Assembly: GCA_023410475.1 (NCBI GenBank)
Contig: JAEYPS010000018.1
Span: 62,001 to 126,000, forward strand
Direction: 5' to 3'
DNA from: Bacillota bacterium
GTDB taxonomy: Bacteria; Bacillota; Clostridia; Christensenellales; SZUA-584
DNA length: 64,000 nt
Position numbers and translations under genes: made by a program. Under the pieces are notes generated by a model. That model was not told where the DNA came from, did no database searches, and saw only the letters and a program-made list of their open reading frames with translations. This document shows, piece by piece, positions 1 through 9,184 of the stretch (position 1 is its first letter; each line of letters starts with the position of its first letter).

Positions 1-85
1 TATTATTGAAGTATGTAATAAATAATATAATGGATCGGTATTATTCAAAACGCGCCGACGCGCGTATTGCATTTGGGAGGGGTAT

Positions 86-1141
86 ATGAAGCGTGCTGCT
101 GTCTTTATTTTGGCGGTCGTATTTGTTTATGTTCTCGTTTCCATCACACTGCATCAGCCTGAGTAATCTGCCGCCGAAATCACACCTTCCCCTGATATCG
201 AGATAGTAATATCCACGCCCGCATCTGAGGCGACACAGCCATCCCCCGAGGCCGCTCCGTCACCGCGCGCCGATATTTCATATACGACCGGCCTTGCGTT
301 TGAGGGAGAGTACAAGCCTGTTCTGGTAGTAATAGAGAACTCTGCTAAGGCGCGTCCTCAAAACGGCCTTCAGACAGCCGATGTGGTGTATGAAGTGCCT
401 GTCGAGGGCAGCATAACAAGGTTTGTTTGCGTTTTTTCCGACAACGTGCCGCAAGAAGTGATGCCTGTGCGCAGCGGCCGCGTACCGTTCTTATACATAC
501 AACGCGAGTGGGACGCAGTTTTTATGCATTTCGGCGGTTCGGGAACCGCGGCGGACCACAGCGCGTTCAGTTTTTACGGCCACAAGCTGTATAATAGAAT
601 AGCAGTAGTTCTAGACGGCTTAAAAGGAAAATGGAGCGGTTACTTTTACAGGGATAAAAGCAAGCCGTCGACACATGACTTCGTTGGCAAACCAATGCTG
701 GCTCAAGAGCTCTATAACTATCAGCCGGAGCCTGTGAACTGGCTCTTTGACGAAGGCGTTTTGTATCCGGGCGATACATTTTTGGAAATAAAGCTAAAAC
801 TGTGCTCGGGAAATGAGAACTTTGTTTCTTATACGTACGATCCCGAGAACAATGCGTATTTGAGGTATATGGGCGGCAGGAAATTTATCTCGGCTGAAAC
901 AGACCGTCAAGTAAGCGTTAAGAATGTCATCGTGCAGCACAGCACTTATGAAGTCGTGCATGAAATAAAGCTTTGGAAACTGGTCGGCGAAGGCAAGGCG
1001 GATTTTTATATCGGCGGAAAGCGTGTTGAAGGCCGCTGGAAAAGAGAGTCTGAAAACAGTAAAACAATGTACTATGACGCCCTTGGGAACCGGATAGTTC
1101 TGCTGCCAGGCAACACATGGATACACTTTAGCCCGGCATAG
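86..1141 (+). pseudogene. DUF3048 (YerB-like) protein gene with an in-frame TAA in its leader region
   Basis: A single open frame runs from the ATG at 86 (preceded by a good GGGAGGGG ribosome site) to 1141, except for a TAA at 164-166, codon 27. Codons 1-22 encode a basic, hydrophobic signal or anchor segment. After the stop comes a Pro/Ser/Thr-rich linker and then a DUF3048-type domain, recognisable from 'ARPQNGLQTADVVYEVPVEG' and 'MPVRSGRVP'. The part beyond the stop could only be made alone from the GTG codons at 383 or 386, which would cut into the domain and lose the export signal. A TATAAT at 26-31 may be the -10 of its promoter. TAA excludes the usual selenocysteine or pyrrolysine recoding. 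Likely a recent pseudogene, or an assembly error. The function of the family is poorly known (B. subtilis YerB lipoprotein). Confidence 0.75.
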
Positions 1142-1255
1142 TATATCAAAATCAATTTAGGTTAAACAGCCACTCTGTTGGGGGTAATAATTCATCTGTC
1201 CCCATTATATTCCTTATTTACCTTTTAATCCAGCGTTAGAGCTGCTTTTGCGAGT

Positions 1256-2383
1256 TCAGTGCTTCGCGGGAGGCATGAAATATAAATCCTTCATTGTCGA
1301 TACAAAAGTTCTCGTATTTTCTTCCATCGTTTTCTGATAGCTTTCAAGGTTAGCCTTTGTGAGTAAAAAGTAACCCGAGTTGATGAAAAACGGCTGATCT
1401 TTCCTGAAGGTATATCCGTCTTTTAACAGCTTTAACGCATAGACCGCAACGTAACCCATGCCCCATGGATTCTGCGTCATCGTTCCGTACATATAACCCC
1501 GGTCGATAGCATCAAGCACATCCTGTGAATCGTCGATGCCTATCGCGACTACCCTCTGTTCGTTTTTGGTCATCATCGTTTTCGCCAGCACCTGAGCGTT
1601 TACATAACCCGTGCAGATTATTCCGTCAACTTCGCCTATGTATGACGAGAACATTTCGCTGATAGCCTGCTCAGCGAGCTCTATATTATCCGTATCAGCA
1701 AGCTCCTGATAAAGAGAAAATCCAACATTTTCAGGCCTCGAAAGCACTTTTCTTATAGCCGCCTGCCTCTTTTGTGTGTTTGTGTCATTAAGAGCGCTGC
1801 ACAGGTGCACAATATTGCCTTCCGAAAGCCCGTTTTCTTTCAATTTATTTATAAGTTCCTGCGTTCCCAGCGCTACCGAAGCGCCCACATCGGTTGCGAA
1901 ACAAAACACGGCATCTGAAGGCTCTGTCGGCGACCCACCCATGGTAACGACCGGTATTCCGCTGTTTACCAGTTTTGTTATTTCCGCATTGCTTGCGTCG
2001 GCATCGGAAGGGAACATGCCTATACCCATGGCGCCTTTTGCCACAACGCCGTCTATTACCTGGTTTTGCTCAGGCTGGTCCCATGCCTGCGGGCTAACGA
2101 CGTATGGCTCAGGTATCCCAAGGTCCTTGGCTGCGGCCTTAGCCCCGGGCTTATAGGGATCAAAATAGGGGTGCGCTCCCCCGTAAACTATCGCAAACTG
2201 ATATTCGGAAGGGTCAAGTATCCGTCCGGGATCCCCTACAAGTTCAGGCCCCAGATAGCTTGAAGGGTTTTCGTCTGCGTTTTCTGCAGTAGCCGGCGCT
2301 GTGTCAGACGGTTTACTCTGATAGCCGCACGAAGCTGTTACGGCCACAATTATAGTCAAAAGGCATACGAAGGCTTTTTTCAT
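1256..2383 (-). CDS. Sugar ABC transporter substrate-binding lipoprotein (copy 2 of a tandem pair)
   Basis: The protein has 375 residues. It starts with a lipoprotein signal (MKKAFVCLLTIIVAV, lipobox TASC), so it should be anchored outside the membrane. The body is a periplasmic-binding-protein fold of the ribose/galactose type (Peripla_BP_4): an N-terminal lobe beginning 'FAIVYGGAHPYFDPY', 'VVTMGGSP' in the ligand cleft, and a C-terminal lobe with 'VDGIICTGYVNAQVLAKT' and 'GIDDSQDVLDAI'. It is closely similar along its length to the gene just upstream (2702-3823), so the two are a tandem duplication. GGAGGAAAT precedes the ATG. It is the last gene of the long sugar block. The ligand is unknown. 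Confidence 0.9.
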   Translation of the reverse strand: MKKAFVCLLTIIVAVTASCGYQSKPSDTAPATAENADENPSSYLGPELVGDPGRILDPSEYQFAIVYGGAHPYFDPYKPGAKAAAKDLGIPEPYVVSPQAWDQPEQNQVIDGVVAKGAMGIGMFPSDADASNAEITKLVNSGIPVVTMGGSPTEPSDAVFCFATDVGASVALGTQELINKLKENGLSEGNIVHLCSALNDTNTQKRQAAIRKVLSRPENVGFSLYQELADTDNIELAEQAISEMFSSYIGEVDGIICTGYVNAQVLAKTMMTKNEQRVVAIGIDDSQDVLDAIDRGYMYGTMTQNPWGMGYVAVYALKLLKDGYTFRKDQPFFINSGYFLLTKANLESYQKTMEENTRTFVSTMKDLYFMPPAKH

Positions 2384-2545
2384 ATTTCCTCCATCCCCTC
2401 TTAGCGAGTTGTAAGCTTTGATTGTTTAGATGTTATCAATATCATATCATTCAGCCGCGGCATTTACCAGCTTGTGTTCGATTCTTTTACCATGTTAATT
2501 TTGTATATTGTCCGTTAACTCTTGACTGCGCCTGTATATAGTAGT

Positions 2546-2587
2546 AAATTTTAAACAGCCCCGGCAAACTCAAGTCTGCCGAGGCTG
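2546..2587 (-). terminator. Rho-independent terminator between the two binding-protein genes
   Basis: A hairpin with arms CAGCCCCGGCA and TGCCGAGGCTG (2556-2587, one mismatch) is followed on the minus strand by TTTAAAATTT. It lies 115 bases downstream of the binding-protein gene 2702-3823. Partial termination here would make the upstream copy more abundant than the downstream one. The rest of the 2384-2701 gap shows a second weak inverted repeat around 2598-2632 and no gene. Confidence 0.7.
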
Positions 2588-2701
2588 AATTGCGGGATGT
2601 TAGCGCTGTTCACAATTAGTGCGCAGCGTTAACGTCATTTATCTCGTTCCCCCCAAAAGCTTTCTGCTTAAGGGGCTCCGGCTTAAGATAAATGGAGTTA
2701 A

Positions 2702-3823
2702 TTATTTAGCCGGAGCGTCAAAATACTTATCAGCCATCGTCGCAACGAAATCCGTCGCCATCTTCTGCTGTCTCGCGTCATATTCGGGCAGCAGATCTTG
2801 CGTGAGCAGCCAGTAACCCGAGTCGATAAAGAACGGAGCGTCTGCCTTGTAAGTATACCCGTCAGCCATCAGCTTCAATGCGTATGTTCCGACATATCCC
2901 ATGGCCCAGGAGCTCTGAGTCATCGTTCCGAACATATAGCCGTTGGCTATAGCTGTCATAACATCCGAAGAGTCGTCGATTCCGATAGCGACTATTCCGT
3001 CGTTCGTTCCTCTTTCATTCATCGTCTTGGCAAGAACCTGGGCATTGATATAGCCTGTGCAGACGATTCCGTCAACTTCCTTATAGTAGGAAGAATACAT
3101 AGCGGAGATAGCTTCTTCAGCAGGCTGTGTAGCGTCCGTATCGGCGAGCTCCCAGTCAAGCGTGAATCCTGCGTTCTCGGGTTTTGCAAGGACTTCCCTG
3201 ATAGCAGCCTGCCTCTTCTGAGTGTTCGTGTCGGCAAGGCCCGAGCACAGGTGCATCAGTTTGCCTTCAGTCTTGCCCTGGCGTTTCAGTTCGTCGATTA
3301 TCGCCTGGGTCGCAAAGCCTACGGATGCGCCGACATCAGTCGCGTAGCAGAAGGTAGCCTTTGAAGGGGTAGCGGGAGATCCGCCCATCGTTACCACGGG
3401 AATACCCATGCCAACGAGCTCCGATATCTTCTCATTTCCTGCAACAGCGTCGGATGTGAACATACCGATACCGGTGACGCCGCCTGCTACAAGGCCGTCG
3501 ATTATAGCGTTCTGCTGTGTCTGATCCCAGTTCTGCGGGCTCGTAACGTTAGGAGTGGGGATCCCCAGGTCCATAGCGGCCTGCTGAGCTCCGAATCTCC
3601 ACGGGTCGAAGAACGGATGTACTCCGCCGTAGATGATAGCGAAGTTGTAGCTTACGCCTTCCTGCTGTCCTGCCTGTCCTTCAACGTCTTTGCCAACGTT
3701 TACATCCAAACCTTCCTGCTGTCCGGCGCCCTGGGACACAGCCGGGGTTGCTTCGGGGGCACAAGCTGAAAAGACAGTCATCACCATTGCCAATGCCAAT
3801 ACAAGTACGATTACCTTTTTCAT
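2702..3823 (-). CDS. Sugar ABC transporter substrate-binding lipoprotein (copy 1 of a tandem pair)
   Basis: This 373-residue lipoprotein (lipobox FSAC at about residues 18-21) belongs to the RbsB-like family. After the cysteine there is a Gln/Gly-rich spacer of about 35 residues with the repeated string 'GQQEG', then the binding fold from 'FAIIYGGVHPFFDPW'. Stretches shared with its paralogue include 'VVTMGGSP', 'DTNTQKRQAAIR', 'NAQVLAKTM' and 'GTMTQ', which probably include the ligand pocket. It follows directly after the intact ABC ATPase gene, the usual place for the partner binding protein. AAGGA lies 10 bases before the ATG. Substrate unknown. Confidence 0.92.
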   Translation of the reverse strand: MKKVIVLVLALAMVMTVFSACAPEATPAVSQGAGQQEGLDVNVGKDVEGQAGQQEGVSYNFAIIYGGVHPFFDPWRFGAQQAAMDLGIPTPNVTSPQNWDQTQQNAIIDGLVAGGVTGIGMFTSDAVAGNEKISELVGMGIPVVTMGGSPATPSKATFCYATDVGASVGFATQAIIDELKRQGKTEGKLMHLCSGLADTNTQKRQAAIREVLAKPENAGFTLDWELADTDATQPAEEAISAMYSSYYKEVDGIVCTGYINAQVLAKTMNERGTNDGIVAIGIDDSSDVMTAIANGYMFGTMTQSSWAMGYVGTYALKLMADGYTYKADAPFFIDSGYWLLTQDLLPEYDARQQKMATDFVATMADKYFDAPAK

Positions 3824-3879
3824 ATTTCTTTTCCTTTCGATTTTATTATTTAAGCCTTGCGGCTTAAATCCTATTTAGC

Positions 3880-5406
3880 CTAATCCATGATCAGGTTCAT
3901 TATTTTTTTACTCATCTGGTCATAGTCTTTGTTATTGATAATCTCTCCCGTTATCCTGCCGTCCTTAAAGACTATGATCCTGTCCGCTATCTGTACGATC
4001 TCAGGCATATCAGAGGTTATGCATATAACCGATTTTTCTCTCATTGTTATATCGTACATTATCCTGTGGATCTCAGCTTTTGTCTTTATATCGATGCCGA
4101 CAGTCGGCTCGTCGATTATCAGTATATCGGGGTCAACTGCCAAACCTTTGCTTAAGGCTACCTTCTGCTGGTTTCCTCCGGAGAGGTTTCTTACCGTCTG
4201 CTTTAAGCTCGGGGTCTTTATCTGCAGTTCATCCTTGAACTTTTCCGCCGTTTCCTGCTCTTTTTTCGGGTTCAGGAAAACAAGGAAGCCTCTCATCATC
4301 TTCAATATTGACGAAGTAATATTGTTCTTAACGTTATGATCAAGGAACAACCCTTCTTCTTTCCTGTTTTCGCTGAGGTAACATATCTTGTGCCTGTTCT
4401 GTATATGGGTAATGTTCTTTGCCCTTACCTTCTCACCGTTGACATATTGTTCGCCATCCAAAACGGGATCATAGCCGATTATAGCGCGGGCAAATTCCGT
4501 CCGTCCTGCGCCGACGAGCCCATACCACCCAAGCAGCTCGCCTCTTCGTAGCTTGAAGGACTTTGGCTTAGGTGAATCTGCGCTCCTCAAGTCTTTTGTT
4601 TCAAGAACGACGTCCGCTTTTTCAAAGTTTCTCATTTCAAGAGACTGGAATTCTTTCGTTCTTCCGACCATTCTCGTGATGAGCTCATCCCTTGTCATGC
4701 CCTTAACGGGGCTCGAGATTTCGCCTGTATCGGCTGATAGGACGTTCTTTCCGTCCCGGAGCACCGTAACGGTATCGGCCAGAGCAAAGACTTCCTCTAT
4801 CTTATGAGAAACGAATATGAACGATATTCCCTGGTCGCGCAGTTTCTTGATAAGACTTATTAGCATCTCGGCTTCGTTTACCGAAATAGACGATGTAGGC
4901 TCGTCAAGAAGTATTATCTTAGCTTCCGAAGAGAGCGCTTTTGCGATCTCAATAAGCTGCTGCTGCCCGGCGCTCAGGGTCTCCACGTTCTTAGCGGGAG
5001 GTATCTTAAGCCCGACCATTTCTATATACTTTTGCGCAGCACGGTTGATCTCCCTCTGGTTTATCCTCTTCATCATTTTGTCGGTATAATGCTCTATCAT
5101 TATGTTGCCGGCAACCGTAAACGTAGGGAACAGGTTCCTCTCCTGATGAACTACGTTTATCCCCGCGTTAAATGCATCCCTCGGGTTGTTAAACGCAACT
5201 TCCTTTCCGTTGACGAACATCTCCCCCTCGTTCTGCTTGAAAACGCCTGTGATTATTTTGATCAGCGTACTTTTCCCAGCTCCGTTCTCTCCCATCAGGG
5301 CATGGATCTCGCCTTCTTTTACCTTAAAATCGACATTGTCAAGAGCCCTTACTCCCGGGAAAATCTTGGTAATGTTTTTAAGCTCCAGAATCGTATCGCC
5401 TGTCAT
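3880..5406 (-). CDS. Sugar ABC transporter tandem ATP-binding protein (RbsA/MglA type), intact
   Basis: The 508-residue protein has the two-domain layout of RbsA/MglA and powers sugar import on the cytoplasmic face. Domain 1 is canonical: Walker A GENGAGKST (about 39-47), Q-loop VHQERNL, signature LSAGQQQ, Walker B LLDEPTSS and switch VSHKI. Domain 2 has the usual RbsA variant Walker A GLVGAGRTE, signature LSGGNQQK, Walker B IIDEPTVGID and ITSDMPEI. Its ATG overlaps the stop of the permease gene upstream (ATGA at 5403-5406), so translation is coupled. It contrasts with the degenerate paralogue at 7588-9078 in the same operon. Confidence 0.95.
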   Translation of the reverse strand: MTGDTILELKNITKIFPGVRALDNVDFKVKEGEIHALMGENGAGKSTLIKIITGVFKQNEGEMFVNGKEVAFNNPRDAFNAGINVVHQERNLFPTFTVAGNIMIEHYTDKMMKRINQREINRAAQKYIEMVGLKIPPAKNVETLSAGQQQLIEIAKALSSEAKIILLDEPTSSISVNEAEMLISLIKKLRDQGISFIFVSHKIEEVFALADTVTVLRDGKNVLSADTGEISSPVKGMTRDELITRMVGRTKEFQSLEMRNFEKADVVLETKDLRSADSPKPKSFKLRRGELLGWYGLVGAGRTEFARAIIGYDPVLDGEQYVNGEKVRAKNITHIQNRHKICYLSENRKEEGLFLDHNVKNNITSSILKMMRGFLVFLNPKKEQETAEKFKDELQIKTPSLKQTVRNLSGGNQQKVALSKGLAVDPDILIIDEPTVGIDIKTKAEIHRIMYDITMREKSVICITSDMPEIVQIADRIIVFKDGRITGEIINNKDYDQMSKKIMNLIMD

Positions 5407-6446
5407 AATTTAGCACGCTCCATTCTTTCACGATGTTCTTCTCTCAGCGCCCTTATTCTGTCAAGCCCTACAGCGAGCAGTATTATCATGCCCTGCAGGA
5501 ACTCAACAATATATACGTTTACCTTCAAATGAACTACGGCATTGGAAACCATTGCGAGCAGCAGTCCCCCAAGGAACGCTCCTATTATATTGACCCGTCC
5601 GCCCTCCATCCTTGCTCCTCCTATAAGCGGCGCCGCAAATGAGAACAGCATCCAGTCGATACCGATATCTGAGTGGATAGACCCCAGTCTCGTGCTGAAA
5701 AGTATTCCGGCGCAAGCAGCCAGCACTGCGGACATGATATGCTTTAAGATTATGACTCTCTGAACGTTTATGCCCGAGAGCGCGGCCGCTTTCTGGTTTG
5801 CGCCAATCGCAAGTATCTGGCGGCCCATGCTGGTATATTTAAACATATACCATATCAAGACGGCAAAGATTATAGCAATTATGAACATGAACGGTATCTC
5901 ATAGCCGAACGGTATTATACCTTTGCCGAAGTTATATGTGCCTATCCAGGTATATCCTTGCGGAAGATTATAAAACGGATTTGCTTTTGTTATTGTCAGC
6001 GTTATACCGGCGAATATACTCATGGTCGCAAGGGTTACCAGCCAGGAGATCTCGCTTGTAGACCCGAGTCTTGTAATAACGAAACCGTTAAAAGCGCCGC
6101 AGCTCGCTCCTATCATCACTGCTAAAACTATGGCCAGCTCCCAGGGCAATCCGGCTCTTTGTATAAAAGCGCCCACTAATACAGCAGCCAGTCCGCCGAT
6201 TGAGCCTATCGACACGTTGAGCCCGCCTCCCGACATTACGACCATCTGCCCGAACCCGACGAGTATAGTGATGCTGCAGTTCCTCATCAGCGTAACAAGG
6301 TTAGAAGGCAGAACAAACTCCGGGCTTCGAAACTGAACGAGGAACGAGAAAACAACGATAACTGCCATTATGCCCATAGTATTGGTGAACGTGAACTTCT
6401 TTATATTCCCTGTTGCCTGATCAAGCGTCTTTTTCATCTTTCTCAC
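5403..6446 (-). CDS. Sugar ABC transporter permease (RbsC/MglC type)
   Basis: This 347-residue, highly hydrophobic protein of the BPD_transp_2 family has about 8-10 membrane segments. Typical RbsC-like stretches are 'VVMSGGGLNVSIGSIGGLAAV' near the N-terminus and 'LIGGARMEGGRVNIIGAFLGG' near the C-terminus. The last residues are basic and cytoplasmic. Its start overlaps the stop of the second permease (6443-6446) and its stop overlaps the ATPase start, forming a coupled permease-permease-ATPase unit. The two permeases probably form a heterodimeric channel. Confidence 0.93.
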   Translation of the reverse strand: MRKMKKTLDQATGNIKKFTFTNTMGIMAVIVVFSFLVQFRSPEFVLPSNLVTLMRNCSITILVGFGQMVVMSGGGLNVSIGSIGGLAAVLVGAFIQRAGLPWELAIVLAVMIGASCGAFNGFVITRLGSTSEISWLVTLATMSIFAGITLTITKANPFYNLPQGYTWIGTYNFGKGIIPFGYEIPFMFIIAIIFAVLIWYMFKYTSMGRQILAIGANQKAAALSGINVQRVIILKHIMSAVLAACAGILFSTRLGSIHSDIGIDWMLFSFAAPLIGGARMEGGRVNIIGAFLGGLLLAMVSNAVVHLKVNVYIVEFLQGMIILLAVGLDRIRALREEHRERMERAKL

Positions 6447-7546
6447 CTCTCAATACGAACAGCAGCGGATGATTCATGTGCCTCAAGAAGTGCCCTGTCC
6501 TGCTGCTTGCTTAGTGTCTCTCTTCCCCTGTTGAGTATGAACGCGACAAGCAGTATGCCGCCTATGAATATCTGATGCGTAAAGGCGTCGAGCTTGAGCA
6601 CCGCAAGCACAGTCGTTGTTATCGTCATGATGCCCGCGCCTATCATAGTGCCTGTTATCGCGACTTTGCCGCCGCTGAGTAGCGTGCCGCCGAGTATCGG
6701 CGCCGCGAAAGAATACAGCAGCCAGTTGTCTCCTGTCGAGGTTTGAGCCGCGCTTAGTTTCGATGCCGTAAATATGCCCGCAAGCGCGCACAGCAGGCCG
6801 GAGAGTCCGTGTGCAAGCATGATATACTTTTTAGAGCTTATGCCCGCGAAGTCCGCCGCCCTTGTGCTGACTCCGGTCGCAAGCATCTTCCTGCCGAACG
6901 CAGTCCGGTTATACAGCAGCCATAATATGATCATCAGAACTATGGTTATTAGAAAGACCAGCGGAAACCCGAAAGAGGACATCTCTCCTGGTTTTGGAGC
7001 AGATGTGGCGGGCAGGGTTATATTGTTGAGACCCGTAAACCCTACCGGAAGCTTCCTGAAGTAAATGTTTTCGGTGATACCCATATTGAGCCCGCGAATA
7101 ACGCTTATAAGAGCCAATGATATTATGAACGGGTTTATTTTTGTCTTTGTTATCAGGAATCCCTGCATCATTCCAAGCATAAACCCTACGATAAGCCCTG
7201 CGATAATACCGATTATCCACGGAAGCGCGAGCCCGATCTCCGCCTGTACGTACTTTTCCACCTCCATCGAACCGGATGTAGGCAGGTTGATAAGGTATCC
7301 GCACACCATTGCGGAAGCTCCCCCTATGGCGCCTACAGCCAGATTAAACTGCCCAACCGCAAGCGTTGCCATCTGTGCCATTCCTACGATCGCAAAGATA
7401 GCGACGTCCTTTGAGATTGAAGTGAGGCTGAAGCCTAAACGCGACGGGTTTGATGTTGCGATAAGCACAGCCATCAAAATTGCAAATATCACCGATATGG
7501 TCGCAATATCATATTTGATAATCTTTGATAACGCTCTCCTAACCAC
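6443..7546 (-). CDS. Sugar ABC transporter permease (RbsC/MglC type), second subunit
   Basis: The 367-residue inner-membrane permease of the BPD_transp_2 family is related to, but distinct from, the gene at 5403-6446. It keeps the family hallmarks 'AVGQFNLAVGAIGGASAMV' in the N-terminal half and 'PILGGTLLSGGKVAITGT' in the C-terminal half, with hydrophobic segments throughout. It has a longer loop around residues 70-100 with several charged residues. The degenerate ABC ATPase gene lies 41 bases upstream and the next permease overlaps it by 4 bases, so all are likely cotranscribed. Confidence 0.92.
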   Translation of the reverse strand: MVRRALSKIIKYDIATISVIFAILMAVLIATSNPSRLGFSLTSISKDVAIFAIVGMAQMATLAVGQFNLAVGAIGGASAMVCGYLINLPTSGSMEVEKYVQAEIGLALPWIIGIIAGLIVGFMLGMMQGFLITKTKINPFIISLALISVIRGLNMGITENIYFRKLPVGFTGLNNITLPATSAPKPGEMSSFGFPLVFLITIVLMIILWLLYNRTAFGRKMLATGVSTRAADFAGISSKKYIMLAHGLSGLLCALAGIFTASKLSAAQTSTGDNWLLYSFAAPILGGTLLSGGKVAITGTMIGAGIMTITTTVLAVLKLDAFTHQIFIGGILLVAFILNRGRETLSKQQDRALLEAHESSAAVRIER

Positions 7547-7587
7547 TCACATAACCTCTTTTCCCATTATTTTTGCATATAACTCAT

Positions 7588-9078
7588 TTATATCAAGTTG
7601 TGCTGTATATCCAGCTGGTCTTTGAATTCAAGTTCGTTTTCGTTTATTTCACCCGTTATTGTGTTGTTACCGAACACCAATATCCTGTTGGATATCTGCA
7701 TCATCTCGTGTATATTCGAGGATATGAGTATTATCGACACTCCGCGGTTCGAAAACGACACCAGCAGCTCAAGTATCTGTTTTCTGCTCGCGTTGTCCAA
7801 GCCTTTTGTAGGGTCAATCAGTATCAGTACTTTGGGAAACGAGCACATGACCCTCGCTATGCTTACTTTCCTCTGGTCTGCCGTCGACAGACCTTGTGTG
7901 CTTACCATGTCGTCCGTAAAATCAAAACCTATATCGGCCTTGACTGTTTTTATGAGCCAGTCCTCCAGCTCCCGCCGTATTATTCTTAAGTGGCTGAGAT
8001 TCTTAAGCCTGAGCATGCTTATGTTTTCTTTTACGCTTAAGTTGTACAGCAGTCCGTTTTCTTCGTTTTCGAATGAAACAAGCCCTATCTTGTTCTTTAT
8101 CGCGTCCGCAGGATTCTTTATCTTGATGCGTTTACCGTCGAGATACATCCTGCCGCCGGTAAGCTTTTCTATCCCGTAGATCGCATATCCGATCTCGCAT
8201 TTTCCCGAACCGTACGAGCCCGTTATGCTTACTATCTCGCCTTTCCTTAAAGAAAAGCTGACATTCTTCAAGGCATGCTTTGTTGTAAGGTTCTCAACGC
8301 GCAGCACTTCTTTTGATATGTCGTTAAGAGATATCCCCGACCTTTTGACAAAGCAGTCGTCCATGATCATATTAACTATCTTTTCCTTGTCAAACTCGGA
8401 AGTGCCGAAATTTCCTATTATGCTACCATCCTTTATTACGTACATCCTGTCCGATATATCGGAGAAGTCCTGAAGGTTCTGGGCTACGATCAGTATGCCT
8501 ACTTTACGCCGGGACAGCTCTTTAAATACTCCTTTAAACAGCTTTATCTGATTCCTGTCAAGCAGTATGTTCGTGTGATCCATCACGACCACTTTTGGGT
8601 CATCGATAAGCGCCTTTCCCAGCTGCACCATCTGCACCTGCTCTACTGTCAGTTTTGAAGCCATAGTCTGCGGTGAAATGTCGAGCCCCAGTATATTGAG
8701 CAGTTCCCTTGTCCTTGCAAGCTGCTGCTTCTCTTTTATAAAGCGCCTGTGGTTCGAATCGTTCCTTCCAAGAAACAGATTGTCCATAACGGTTAGATTG
8801 GGTATCAAATCGCTCCGTTTATGTATGATGCTTATACCAAGCTCTTTCCCGTCGCGGGGACACGTGATGCCGACTTCTTTTCCGTCAACGTAAATCTTTC
8901 CGAAATCGGGCTGAAAGACCCCTCCCAAGAGCCTCACTATCATCGCCTTCGACTGGCCTTCGTCACCGAACAGGTTGACTATCTCGCCTTCATTGACAGT
9001 CATCGATACGTTTTTGAGCACTTTGACTTCGTTTATCTTTTTCGATACTGATTCTAGCCTTAAAACCTCTTTTAGCAT
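7588..9078 (-). CDS. Degenerate tandem ABC ATPase-like protein (RbsA-like, catalytic motifs lost)
   Basis: At 496 residues the protein aligns with RbsA-type tandem ATPases but has lost most catalytic motifs. In domain 1, Walker A reads GDEGQSKAM (38-46), the Q-loop Gln is Lys (IHKRSD), the signature is LTVEQ (143-147), Walker B is VVMDH instead of DE (164-168), and the switch His is Gln (VAQ, 198-200). In domain 2, Walker A is GSYGSGKCE (287-295), the signature is LSTADQ, and Walker B is ILIDPTKG with the catalytic Glu missing. The reading frame is intact and full length, so this is unlikely to be a decaying pseudogene. It may be a non-hydrolysing partner or regulator of the intact ATPase. 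Role not known. Confidence 0.85.
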   Translation of the reverse strand: MLKEVLRLESVSKKINEVKVLKNVSMTVNEGEIVNLFGDEGQSKAMIVRLLGGVFQPDFGKIYVDGKEVGITCPRDGKELGISIIHKRSDLIPNLTVMDNLFLGRNDSNHRRFIKEKQQLARTRELLNILGLDISPQTMASKLTVEQVQMVQLGKALIDDPKVVVMDHTNILLDRNQIKLFKGVFKELSRRKVGILIVAQNLQDFSDISDRMYVIKDGSIIGNFGTSEFDKEKIVNMIMDDCFVKRSGISLNDISKEVLRVENLTTKHALKNVSFSLRKGEIVSITGSYGSGKCEIGYAIYGIEKLTGGRMYLDGKRIKIKNPADAIKNKIGLVSFENEENGLLYNLSVKENISMLRLKNLSHLRIIRRELEDWLIKTVKADIGFDFTDDMVSTQGLSTADQRKVSIARVMCSFPKVLILIDPTKGLDNASRKQILELLVSFSNRGVSIILISSNIHEMMQISNRILVFGNNTITGEINENELEFKDQLDIQHNLI

Positions 9079-9184
9079 GTTTCCTCCGGAAAAACCTTTT
9101 TGTATTCTGTTTTAATACTTGATTAATAATCTACACTATTGCCCGTTTGGAGGAAATCCATATTTATTGCTATCGTCAGGATTT

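Noticed and set aside
164..166. In-frame stop as selenocysteine or pyrrolysine codon
   Set aside because: The codon is TAA, not TGA or TAG, and the position lies in a signal/linker region with no redox motif.
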